In this document: positions 26,509 through 35,352 of the stretch, piece after piece | Numbering within the stretch: position 1 is the stretch's first letter | Layout: each line of letters begins with the position of its first letter | Source: Prorocentrum cordatum | Lineage: Eukaryota; Sar; Dinophyceae; Prorocentrales; Prorocentraceae | DNA length: 35,352 bases | Reading direction: 5' to 3' | Assembly: GCA_963575745.1 (NCBI GenBank) | Contig: CAUYUJ010017627.1 | Span: 842,972 to 878,323, forward strand | Notes under the pieces: generated by a model | The model's database searches: none | Told to the model about the DNA's origin: nothing | The model's input: the letters and a program-made list of their open reading frames with translations, nothing else | Program-made: the position numbers and the translations under genes

Positions 26509-26631
26509 ACTAACGGGTACTTTGAATTTTTGCCGAAAGTTGGCACTTTAGGGCCTTTTTCTTGCATTGCAGCTTTGCCCACATCGGGAAGGGCTGGGTT
26601 CGCTGGGTCACTGGCCAAAGTACCCGTTAGT
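26509..26631. repeat. 16-bp inverted repeat enclosing 91 bases
   Basis: ACTAACGGGTACTTTG at 26509-26524 and CAAAGTACCCGTTAGT at 26616-26631 are exact reverse complements. A second GTAACGGGTACTTA precedes the left arm at 26497-26510, so TAACGGGTACTTA-like sequence is repeated in tandem there. It may be a small foldback element; no target duplication was identified. Confidence 0.75.
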
Positions 26632-26639
26632 GGAGTCCC

Positions 26640-28330
26640 CGTTTGAGGGGCGCTGAGAATTACCACAAATGGCGATAAGCAAAGCGCACTGTTTTTTCAG
26701 GAAGATGTACTTGACGCCACTTTGAGCTCTCAGCACTGTTGAAGGCAGTAGGGGGTGTCTCGCAGGTATATTGTGGCATCTTGGAGGCGTCGGCAAGCAC
26801 AGTTTCACCTGCTAAAGGTCGTCATGGGGGATCGCAGGAATAAGATTGGAAGCTTTCTGCACAGTCTCGTGCAGTGGGGTATGATTGGGGGATGGCGTTT
26901 TCGCGATAGAGGCGCAGCGGCGCCTAAGCCTTGAGGCGGATGATCAGTGATCTCGGGAGGGAACACATGATCACAATTGTCTTGCATGGTATTATGCGGC
27001 CCACTGCAGTTGACCGGCACATCTGTCCTTGCGCCTCACGGTGAGGCCCTCACCATTGCCCTTGTCTCGTCGCACAACATGTTGCTGAGCATACGACCCT
27101 TGTTGCGGCACATTATGTCCCACTGTTTTGGAATCCAAGCTGTTGACCAAGACCGCAAGCTTGTGCTCGTTCATTCATGCTACCTTTTTCGTCGCACATG
27201 TATGTCATGTGTTCCAGAGGTTGCATCAGCATCTGATTGCCGTCCCCAAACTGAGGCCCACGGCGAACCGGATTCTTTATTTCTGGGAAGCTTTTTGTTC
27301 CCAATCATTGTATGGCAGGCGCGCTGGTCAACGTTGCGGTGCAGTGGCGCCGTGCCATCTATTGGATCTTCCGTCTTCGATTTGCAAAGGCCTCGAAGTG
27401 GCACTCACTCGGCGAGCTCCCTCTGATCGAGAAAGGGAGTCCTCCTGCGTCATCGCACCTGCTGTTGGAAAATGTGTCGTGAGTGATTTCTGTAAAAACG
27501 TTCTGCGATTACGGACAAGTCAAGACCCGTCTAGTGTCGCGCGCCTTTCCCCTCCCCTCGGCCCCACTCCTCCCTCTCCGGTTGCCCCTCCCGCTGCTCA
27601 CCGATCTCCCTGGGCATTCGCAGCGCGCGCGCGCCCATTTGCCGAGAGGTCTCGCGAGCCACAGGAGCTCCACGCGACCGACTTCGTGGTCAGGCCGTGA
27701 TCACGAGCCGACGGCATCTGTCGCCCCAGGGCGCGGGTGGAGCCACATGCGTTCCCCTGTTTATTGGGTCGGACGAAAGGGGAGATCGGGAACGGCGGCA
27801 GACTAACTTTGCTGCAAGCAGTTGGTTTCTTCCCCGCCGCAGGACGTCTTCCCCTATGTTTTGGCCTGGGCCTCGTTTACAGAAGGCCCCCACCAAAGCA
27901 ACCAGCCAGTGCCGGGGGGAACAGCTCATACAAGAACTCTCAAGATTCTGTTTTTGCCCGAAGGCGTTGCCCGAACATCTCAAGAGCACGTGCTTCTTAT
28001 TTCTTTGCCCAGAAGGGCTTTTTTTGTTTGTGTTTGTGGGAAGGATGTGCAGCGCTCGTCGTCTTGAACATGATGCTAAACGCTGACTGGCACATGCGGG
28101 AGCGAAGCATGCTCTGTGGAGAGTTGTGGGTGTCTTTCATTCGCCATTGGTCGCGTCGGCCTTCTTTGTTCGTTCTTGACGAGCAGCCCACCCAGCAGCA
28201 GTGCCTGGGCGAAGTGTCTTGATCAGGGAAGTGCTGGATCTTTCAGAGGAACGAAGTGTGGGAAAACCTTCAAGCCGAATTTTCGATCAGCCTGGGCACG
28301 CCCAGGAGTGAAACACATGTGCGTTCGCGG
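26640..28330. other. Balanced-composition stretch without an identified gene
   Basis: The longest frames are 27128-27700 (190 codons, plus) and 27737-28222 (161 codons, plus). Neither shows a domain, and overlapping frames on the other strand are about as long. The segment is clearly less GC-rich and less repetitive than its surroundings, so it may hold an intron-containing gene that I cannot resolve. Confidence 0.3.
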
Positions 28331-28334
28331 CCCT

Positions 28335-28515
28335 GCCGAGTGAGGAAGGGCGAAGGAGAATGATGAGGAGGCGGAGGGAGAAAGAGGAGGGGGAGGATCA
28401 AGAAGACAACGATGAGGAATAAAGACAAAGGAGGAATGAGGGAAGCAGGAGGAGGAGGGCGAGGATAGGAGGAGGAGGAGGAGGAGGGTGAGAAGGATGG
28501 GGGAGGAGGGGACAG
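28335..28515 (+). repeat. Purine-rich GAGGAGG tract
   Basis: About 180 bases of imperfect GGAGGA/GAAGGA repeats. It directly precedes the 64-70-bp GC-rich array. Confidence 0.85.
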
Positions 28516-28559
28516 CGACCCCAGGCCCCACAACTTCCCTTGACCGCGACGGGAAGGGC

Positions 28560-29800
28560 CGCGGCGCGCGCGGCGAACTCTGTGTCAGAACATACAGTTC
28601 GCGCGGGAGGCAGGGCCTCCGCGCACGCGGCGGCCTCGGGCCACCCTGCGTGGGAAAACGCAGTGCGCGCGAGGGGCAGGGTCGCCGTGCGCGCGCGGCA
28701 CTGGCGCATTCCATCCTGCGTTCAACATAGCAGTACGCGCGAAGGGCAGGGCCGCCGCACGCGCGGATGCTGTGGCCCAATCTGTATGGGAAAACACCTG
28801 AATGCGTTGGAGAACCCATTATGCGCACATGACGTTCGGAAGTCGCAATATTGGCACATTTTGTGTTGGAGACGGCGGCCTGGTGCCTATTCTGTATCGG
28901 GAAACGCAGTGCGCGCGAGGAACAGGGCCGCGCGCGGCGGCCTTGGCCCATAGTTCTCCGGACAACACACAACGCGCGAGGGGCGGAGCCATTCTGTTTG
29001 GAAAACACCGTACGCTCCAGGAACAGGGCCGCCTCGCACGTGGCGGCCTCGGGCCATTGTGCGTGGGAGAGCACAGTACGCGAGAGGGGCAGGGCCGCCG
29101 CTCGCGCGCGGCACTGGCCCATTCCATTCTGTGTGGAACAGTATTGTACGCGCGAAAGGCAGGGCCATCGCGCCCGCGGTTACTTGGCCCATTTTGCGCA
29201 TGGAAGCAGAATATGCGCGAGGAGCACGGCCGGCGCGCAGTTTGGCACATTCATTCAGCAGGGGATAATCACAGTTCGCGCGATGGCCAGGGCTGCCGCC
29301 CGCACGTCACATTCGGGCCGCGCTGCGTGAGAAAAACACCATATGCGCGAAGGTGCAGGGACGCCGCACGCGCGGCTGCCTCTGTCCATTCTGCGTTGGA
29401 AAAATCCATTATGCGCGCGGGGCAGGGCCGCCGTGCGCGCGCGGCTGCTTTGGGCTACTCAGCGTGTGAAAACACCCCGCGCGAGGGGCAGGTCGGAATT
29501 AATTTTATGCGCGAGGGGCAGGGCTGCTCCGCGCGCGGCGACTTTGGCCCGTGCTGCGCGGGAAAAAATATTACGCGCGAGTGGCAGAGCCGCCGCGCGC
29601 GTAGCGGTCTTGGGCAGCTTCGTTTGGGAAAGCACCCTGCGCGGGAGGGGCAGGGCCGCCGCGCGTGCGGCGGCCTCCGCCTTTTCTGCGCGGGCCAGCG
29701 CGGCCTGCGCGAGGGGCGGGGCCGCCGCGCTCGCGGCTTTCTGGGCCCATTCTGCGCGCGGGAAGACATTGTTTGCGAGGGGCAGGGGCGCTGCGCGTCA
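28560..29800 (+). repeat. GC-rich tandem array, 64-70-bp spacing, about eighteen diverged copies
   Basis: The core GCGCGAGGGGCAGGGCCGCC, followed by a CGCGCGCGGC block, a TTGGGCC block and a GGGAAAA-containing spacer, recurs at about 28604, 28671, 28741, 28916, 29020, 29084, 29153, 29281, 29347, 29416, 29512, 29577, 29645, 29709 and 29777, with weaker copies between. Part of the core (GCCGCCGCGCGCGCGGC) is self-complementary. A 362-codon plus frame (28802-29890) and long minus frames cross it; I take them as repeat by-products. Confidence 0.85.
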
Positions 29801-29804
29801 GTTG

Positions 29805-30296
29805 CCTCCAACAGAACACCACCGCTAAATCCAGGGTGTCAAGGGAACAAAAAAACAAACCGCGTCGGTTGCCACGATCCACCGACCTAGAACTCGGAAC
29901 CAAACGCTGAAAACATCAACCTGGGCTTACGCCGATAACCCTTTTTTCCAGCAATCATTTAACATAAACAACCCGAGCTACTGATTTCGTAGCACGTAAA
30001 TTGGAGCCACCAGTGAAGGTTATTACTACTCAAGCGAATTTAGGAACGTCCAACCGAATCAATAACATGCGACCAGCACGCTGGAAACCTAATCCTCTAA
30101 TCAGAGATAGGAGTGTGCCTGGCCAGTTCTGGTCGTTGCCAGCGTCGCAGTGCCACGCTGGCGCGGGGGTGGGCATCCGCGGGCAACGCCGGCGAGCAAG
30201 CGTTCCCATCATCATTCTCATTGTCAGATTCCACAGCCGTTTCGGGCCCATCATCTCGAGTTTGTTCTCTTTCGAGCTGTGTCTTGGAAGCGCGCG
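29805..30296. other. AT-richer spacer without an identified gene
   Basis: After the GC-rich array the composition drops sharply, with runs such as AAAAAAACAAAC and CCCTTTTTTCC. Only short frames are present. It separates the array from the protein-like segment starting near 30297. Confidence 0.4.
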
Positions 30297-31482
30297 ATGT
30301 CGCGCTCTCCTGCGCCGTCGGCGCGCCCGCGGCGCCAGCTGGTCAGGCTCGTGGAGAAGCCGGAGAAGCAGCAGCGCGTGCGCCAACGCCCAGGGCTAAG
30401 GAGGAGTACGATAACTACGTCCTGGCGCTCAACTAGCTCGAGGCCAACCCCCCCCTTCGGTGCGCGCGTGGTCCGCGCGAAGGATTTGCCCGAGGCGTCA
30501 GCCGCGGGCGCGAAGGGGGGCGGCGCCGTCCAGGGCGCCGCCGTACTCCGACGACTGGCGCGCGAAGTGCTTCTCCTTGAAGTTGAGGCTCCGCTTGGCC
30601 GCGATGGCCCAAGCCATAGCCAAGAAGTGCGACGGCAGGCCCCTGCGCCACATCTTGAGTTCCATTATCAACGCGACGCTCTCGGCCAAGCTCCCCAACG
30701 AATGCGCCGACCCGTCCATCGTGGAAGCAGCGCGTGACGAGCGCATCGCTGACGTCGGCAATCGCCGCGAGATCGCCGACGGCAATTACTTCTGGAGAGC
30801 ATGCTGCTTTCATTCTGAGCGACGGCAAGGTGAACTACCTTTTCGGCGCGCGCGCCGCCGGGCGGAACAGCGAGGGCCTGCGCGTCGGCCTGATCCACCG
30901 CCCGAGTGGACTTAGGGCGGGCGTCTCCGCGGAGCTCGGCGTCGAGCGGGAGACGTACGACTCGATGGACAATTGGTTGGAGACCAAGGTGGTGGAATCG
31001 TCAGCTGTGCGTTGCCTCCTGTCCAGGCCCTGTTGCGCGTTGGACCAGCGCCCGGGCACCCTGCCTGGCATGGGCCAGGGAGGGGCCCCAGCCCCAGTCC
31101 AGGGCTCGGAGCGGGCCTGGTCGGGTTCGTCAATTTGGAGCCGTCGATGCCCATGAGCTTGCTTCGACAAGGACAGGCAGCAGTACTGGGCCTGCTTGAA
31201 CTTCTTCCAGGACGAGAAGAAGCCCACGCACACACACACACGCACACGCACACCCAGCCGTCGCTCAATGGGAAGGCGGCGGCGCCCCGCACCATCGCGG
31301 ATGACATCGCGAAGGCGAAAGCCGATGATGAGAGCACTATTGGAGCCCCCGCGCCGAGCGCGAGCCGCAAGCGCACGAGTCGCGAGGAGACGCAGCAGAG
31401 CCAGGCGAGCAGCGAGAAGGCCCGCGAGGCGCTCGCGAAGCGCCGTGCCGAGGCGGAGACCAGGCGCCGCATCTCTCTTTAA
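30297..31482 (+). pseudogene. Broken gene encoding an Ala/Lys/Arg-rich protein of unknown function
   Basis: Sense-like blocks lie in changing plus frames: GEAAARAPTPRAKEEYDNY (ending in a TAG near 30434), YSDDWRAKCFSLKLRLRLAA from 30544 with AKKCDGRPLRHILSSIINAT, then GEHAAFILSDGKVNYLFGAR near 30795, ERETYDSMDNWLETKVVESS, CFDKDRQQYWACLNFFQDEK near 31165, and a charged helical tail ending RRAEAETRRRISL at the stop 31480-31482. At least four frame changes are needed, so it is either broken or carries introns. No domain is recognised. A CA repeat in the coding path (31226-31254) gives a His-Thr run at one of the shifts. Confidence 0.45.
31226..31254. repeat. Short (CA)n inside a coding-like segment
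   Basis: About 29 bases of CACACACACACGCACACGCACAC split the sense path between FFQDEKKP and QPSLNGKAAAPRT, which lie in different frames. Confidence 0.8.
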
Positions 31483-31539
31483 GGGCGGCCCGGCGTCCTC
31501 GGGGGCCGTTGCAGCCGCGGCGGAGCCCCCCGAGTAGGG

Positions 31540-32365
31540 GCCGAGGATAGGATTGGTCATGAGATGCCCGACTCGGCCCAGAGCGCGATCGAGCGCTGCT
31601 GCAATTTCAGTCTCGGGGTCTTGCGTCTTGCAACGGGGGGCGAATCCATGCAGCAAGATACGTAAACCAGCGCGCTGAGCGCTTACAGTCGGTCTGGCGC
31701 CTCATCCTCGGGAGTAAAATGGCCTGAGACTTGAGATGCCTCATTCTCTTCCTCGTCCTCCTCCTCGCCCCCCTGAGTCGTCGGTGCAATCCCCATTCCC
31801 ATCGTTGTCGTCATCCGTTTAGTCACGTGCGTCCTGGACCCCTTGCGGTTGTCTGGAGAACCCCATCCCCCTCAGGGCCCTCAGGGGGGTTAGCTACCGT
31901 TGCCATCGCCATCGCAGCGCACGGCGCGCTTACAATAATCTGGTGCAGATGAGGAGGCTAGCAGAGCGCCCATCGGGGTGTAGGAAAACGGCGCAAAAGA
32001 GACTCAAGCGAATCCTGTGGATTTGTCTGGTGATCAATTCCCACGTTTTTTGCGTTTCCACGCGGCCCCGCGAAGGTAAGCCAAGGCGCCGCTCAGCCCC
32101 CCCGCGCGGGTCCTCAACAGAGATGGCACACCGCCAGGCGCTCGCACTGCGCGAGCGCAGCAGGCCACACCCGCACGAATCAATCGATACAGTGACGCAG
32201 TAAAGCAGCCCCCGCCCCAGTGTCAAAATGTTTGCGGAGCCAGCCAGGCTTGCAGCGTGAATGGGGCGGAAGCAGAAACCTGCACTTCTCACCACCCCTC
32301 CTTTCCCCCGCTGGGCGCCCCCCCCCGCCCGCCCCGCCCCGCCCGCCCGCCCGCCCCGCCCCGCC
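31540..32365. other. Stretch without an identified gene
   Basis: Only short frames occur, such as 31943-32203 (plus). A pyrimidine-rich run (CTCTTCCTCGTCCTCCTCCTC) lies at 31743-31763. No motif, RNA gene or element end is recognised. Confidence 0.4.
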
Positions 32366-32601
<236 letters not shown>

Positions 32602-32699
32602 TCGCGCCGATAACCCCCCATCCCCGCCCCTCCTCGCCCCCCTCCGCTCCGCGGCCGCTTGGGCCCAGAAGGGTTTGTCTCAGGGCACTTTGACTTAAG

Positions 32700-33297
32700 G
32701 CGCGCGCCCCGCGCCTCACAAGTTTGCATTGTTGTTCTCCTTGTGCTCGTCGCGCTCGGCAGTTGGATCTGGCGCGAATGGCGAGGCCAACCGCTGAGTT
32801 CACGCACTTGTGCTAGCGTTACCTCACTGGTAAGTGCAGTCCCAGCAACGGCCTGACTCTCGAGGCCATCGAATTGCCTGTCGGCCGTTCGAACTCGCAG
32901 CAGACGACGGGAGTTGGGCAGCAGTCGAGCGCCGCGACGGGGCTGGGCTCGTCGAGGTGATCCTGCCAGAGGGCGCCCTCGCGAAGGCGGTGCGCGTCGA
33001 ACAGGGGAGCGGCGAGATTGTCATCATGCAAACGCTCTTGGACGGGTCTCTCCTGCCGTAGATTACAGGTTGGCCGAACGCATGACAGCGCGTGCCGAGT
33101 GCAAAATTCCCATGAATTTGATGGACGTTGGCGACCCGCTTGGGTTTGAGCGTTGCACGCTGGCTCACCCTCGGCATGGATTTCGGGCGTTCTTCAGTGC
33201 GTTGGATTTTTTTCAAGCGCGTGATACTCACAACTGTCCAGGGTTTGCCGTCCAAGTGGGCGTGCCAAAGCCAAGCTGCATGGCGGAAGCTGCTTGA
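32700..33297 (+). other. Protein-like fragments, unidentified
   Basis: Two short sense-like runs occur: GLVEVILPEGALAKAVRVEQ (about 32945-33005) and AERMTARAECKIPMNLMDVG, continuing LGFERCTLAHPRHGFRAFFS (about 33070-33195). They lie in different frames, and a third frame holds a hydrophobic run VCIVVLLVLVALGSWIW at about 32725-32775. Together they hint at a decayed gene ending near 33297, just before the modular element, but no family is recognised. Confidence 0.25.
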
Positions 33298-33388
33298 TGG
33301 TTTTCCCAACCATCCTGCGGTGTTGGCTCCTCGTTTTAAAATGGCAGCGCCCCGCGTCACTCCTTCCTCCCGCTGCCCTCCCCCCCCC
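33295..33388 (-). repeat. R tail copy, inverted, after the short 101-bp array
   Basis: On the minus strand a purine tract is followed by GTGACGCGGGGCGCTGCC, then AAAACGAGGAGCCAACACC and AGGATGGTTGGGA. The last part recurs at 34010-33985 (minus), where the same words follow another purine tract. Confidence 0.7.
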
Positions 33389-33793
33389 CGCTTTCGAGGG
33401 CTGCTGGTGGGTCCTGCGGAGTGAGGCGCCGCGCGGACCAGAACGGGGCCTCGCCGTCCCTGGGGGTCTGCGATCTGCGAGACTGCCGCCGCTTTCGAGG
33501 GCTGCTGGTGGGTCCTGCGGACTGGCGCACCGCGCGGATCTGAGCGGGACCTCGCCGTCCCTGGGGGGCTGCGATCTGCGACGCCGTCGCCGCTTTCGAG
33601 GGCTGTTGGTGGGTGCTGCGGAGTGAGGCACCGCGCGGATCCGAGCGGGACCTCGCCGTCCCTGGGGGGCTGCGATCTGCGAAACAGTCGCCACTGTCGG
33701 GGGCTGCCGGCGGGGGCTGCCGGTGGGTCCAGCGGAGCGAGGCACCAGGCAGATCTGAGCGGGACATCGCAATCTCCAGGGGGCTGCAAGCCT
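33389..33793 (-). repeat. Inverted copy of the 101-bp minisatellite, four units
   Basis: The reverse complement of the unit at 6956-8455 occurs four times here; CGCTTTCGAGGGCTGCTGG starts at 33390, 33490 and 33591 on the plus strand, and the fourth unit carries a small internal duplication of GGGGCTGCCGG. Unit sequence and order are the same as in the first array but inverted. Confidence 0.93.
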
Positions 33794-33930
33794 CACGAAT
33801 GCCGCTCGCAGAAGTACATGCGCCCCCGTATAACGTTTCCCACGCTACTCATGCCCCGCACTGCGCAGGGGTTCGGTACGTCGCCAGGGTAAGTTTGATT
33901 CCGATGTCCGCTCCGCTTTGGCTGGGACTC
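33794..33930 (-). repeat. F head copy, inverted, next to the short 101-bp array
   Basis: Read on the minus strand, ACTTACCCTGGCGACGTACC, then CCCCTGCGCAGTGCGGGGC, ATGAGTAG and GGGAAACGTT lead into CTTCTGCGAGCGGCATTCGT. This is the same sequence that precedes the 101-bp array at 6806-6955, differing at scattered positions. Confidence 0.8.
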
Positions 33931-33954
33931 CCTGGATAGGAGGGGCGGGCACGA

Positions 33955-34072
33955 CATTCTGTAAATGTTATGTTTTTGGTCCCAACCATCCTGTGGTATT
34001 GGGTCTTCGTTTTGAAGAGACGGTGTCCCGCGTCCCTTCCTTCCTTCCTTCCTTCCTTCTTTCCTTCCCTCC
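33955..34072 (-). repeat. R tail copy, inverted, after the 77-bp array
   Basis: On the minus strand a (GGAA)n purine run (34068-34035) is followed by GGGACGCGGGACACCGTCTC, TTCAAAACGAAGACCC and AGGATGGTTGGGACC. It has the same order of purine run and R sequence as at 8612-8695 and at 33388-33295. Confidence 0.75.
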
Positions 34073-34126
34073 TCCCCCTCCTCCCTCCCCCCCATCCTTG
34101 TCTCTGCTCTCGGCACACCTCTCACA

Positions 34127-35012
34127 CGCTTCGTAGCCCCGTAGGGAGCTCCACCGAAGGTCCCAGTGATGGGGGCGCATGCGGTTCCCACACCCAGGGC
34201 AGCGCTTCGTGGCCCCATAGGGAGCTCCACCGAAGGTCCCAGTGAGGGACGCGGTTCCCACACCCAGGGCAGCGTTTCGTGGCCCCAGAGGGAGCTCCAC
34301 CGAAGGTCCCAGTGAGGGGGGGCGCATGCGGTTCCCACGCCCAGGGCAGCGCTTCGTGGCCCCACAGGGAGCTCCACCGAAGATCCCAGTGAGGGGGGGC
34401 GCATGCGGTTCCCCCACCCAGGGCAGCGCTTCGTGGCCCCATGGAGAGCTCCACCGAAGGTCCCAGTGGGGGTGGGCTCATGTGGTTCCCCCACCCAGGG
34501 CAGCGTTTCTTGGCCCCGCAGGGAGCTCCACCGAAGGCCCCTGTGGGGGTGGGCGCATGCGGTTCCCCCACCCAGGGCAGCGCTTCGTGGCTCCATAGGG
34601 AGCTCCACCGGAGGCCCCAGTGGGGGTGGGCGCATGCGGTTCCCCCACCCAAGGCAGCGCTTCGTGGCCCCATAAGGAGCTCCACCGAAGGCCCCAGTGG
34701 GGGTGGGCGCATGCGGTTCCCCCACCCAGGGCAGCGTTTCGTGGCCCCATAGGGAGCTCCACCGAAGGCCCCAGCGGGGGTGTTCGCATGCGTCTTCCCT
34801 GCCCAGGACAACGCTTCGTGGCCCCATAGGGAGCTCCACCGAAAGCTTCAATCGGGGTGTTCGCATGCGTCTCTCCCACCCAGGACAGCGTTTCGTTGCC
34901 CCATAGTGAGTTCCACCGAAGGCGCCAGAGGCGCAGTTCGCATGCGTCTCCCTCACCCACGACAGCGCTTCGTGGCCCCATAAGGAGCTCCAGCGAAGGT
35001 CCCTTGCAATTC
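34127..35012 (-). repeat. 77-bp tandem minisatellite, twelve copies
   Basis: GGGAGCTCCACCGAAGG recurs at 34144, 34220, 34290, 34367, 34444, 34521, 34598, 34675, 34752, 34829, 34906 and 34983. All steps from 34290 onward are exactly 77 bases; the two before are 76 and 70. Each unit also carries GCATGCG and CACCCAGGGCAGCGCTTCGT. The right-most copies are the most diverged. On the minus strand all three phases lack stops over most of the array, giving a 419-codon frame (33793-35052) whose protein would repeat every 77 residues. I do not accept that frame as a gene. Confidence 0.97.
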
Positions 35013-35029
35013 GATTGTCCGTGCAAGTT

Positions 35030-35110
35030 TCGGCCAACTCTTCGTTTCCCATGATACAAATGTGTTGGGTACGTCACAGGGTAATTCTCCGATGCCCGAG
35101 CTGCTCTGGC
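35030..35110 (-). repeat. F head copy (diverged), inverted, next to the 77-bp array
   Basis: On the minus strand GCATCGGAGAATTACCCTGT, then GACGTACCCAACAC and CATGGGAAACGAAG parallel the F head at 33905-33840 (CATCGGAATCAAACTTACCC, GACGTACCGAACCC, GTGGGAAACGTT). The palindromic CCCCTGCGCANTGCGGGG core is missing here. Confidence 0.6.
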
Positions 35111-35130
35111 CGAGCCTCGTGGGCAAGTCG

Positions 35131-35352
<222 letters not shown>

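Noticed and set aside
28223-29122. 299-codon minus frame across the purine tract and array
   Set aside because: Composition follows the repeats; the only non-repetitive part (28223-28340) is too short to judge.
28802-29890. 362-codon plus frame and long minus frames in the GC-rich array
   Set aside because: Low stop frequency in the GC-rich unit; no domain and no consistent phase.
33793-35052. 419-codon minus frame through the 77-bp array
   Set aside because: All three phases are open for the same reason; the frame also runs into the R and F repeat segments, with no domain.

Overview
The window looks like nuclear genomic DNA of a GC-rich dinoflagellate. The best single clue is at 11755-11776: a 22-base sequence matching the dinoflagellate spliced leader at 21 of 22 positions. 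Other clues agree: long tandem minisatellites, abundant CA, CTC and TAG microsatellites, very GC-rich sequence, and decayed retroelements of the kind common in these genomes. The genus cannot be fixed from sequence alone. I found no intact host gene, rRNA, tRNA or CRISPR. Most protein-like sequence is frameshifted or stop-interrupted.

Layout. (1) 1-3236, minus strand: a decayed retroelement reading upstream region, GIY-YIG endonuclease-like domain, linker, then a reverse transcriptase (RT) that runs off the left edge. (2) 3965-4170: CA microsatellite with a short tail shared with 8.57 kb. (3) 4235-6650, minus: a broken gene of unknown family. (4) 6745-8720: a modular minisatellite element, made of a head, about fifteen copies of a 101-bp unit, a CA and purine tract, and a tail. 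(5) 8820-10265: degenerate CCAAGA/GGGCCC repeats, then a decayed Gly-rich zinc-knuckle frame and a compound microsatellite to 10975. (6) 11470-15640: a CTC tract, the spliced leader relic, and LINE-A (zinc ribbon, helical region, EEP endonuclease, RNase H tail, C-terminal zinc finger) with no recognisable RT. (7) 15930-22320: LINE-B with EEP endonuclease, linker, RT and RNase H, all frameshifted, preceded by a helical frame and a 248-bp duplication. (8) 23930-29800: three GC-rich degenerate arrays separated by unannotatable sequence, including a 16-bp inverted repeat near 26.57 kb. (9) 30297-31482: a broken Ala/Lys/Glu-rich gene. (10) 32366-32601: compound microsatellite. (11) 33290-35110, minus: two consecutive copies of the same modular element as region 4, one carrying four 101-bp units and one carrying twelve 77-bp units, ending in a (TAG)n tract.

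How the parts relate. The two LINEs carry the usual dinoflagellate LINE modules; EEP would nick DNA, RT would copy the RNA and RNase H would remove it. LINE-A begins exactly at a spliced leader, suggesting it was copied from a trans-spliced mRNA. The left-edge element combines GIY-YIG with RT and is a different lineage. The modular elements share a conserved head and tail but hold different tandem repeats, which I regard as the most unusual feature here. All identifications are by eye from motifs; no database search was possible.
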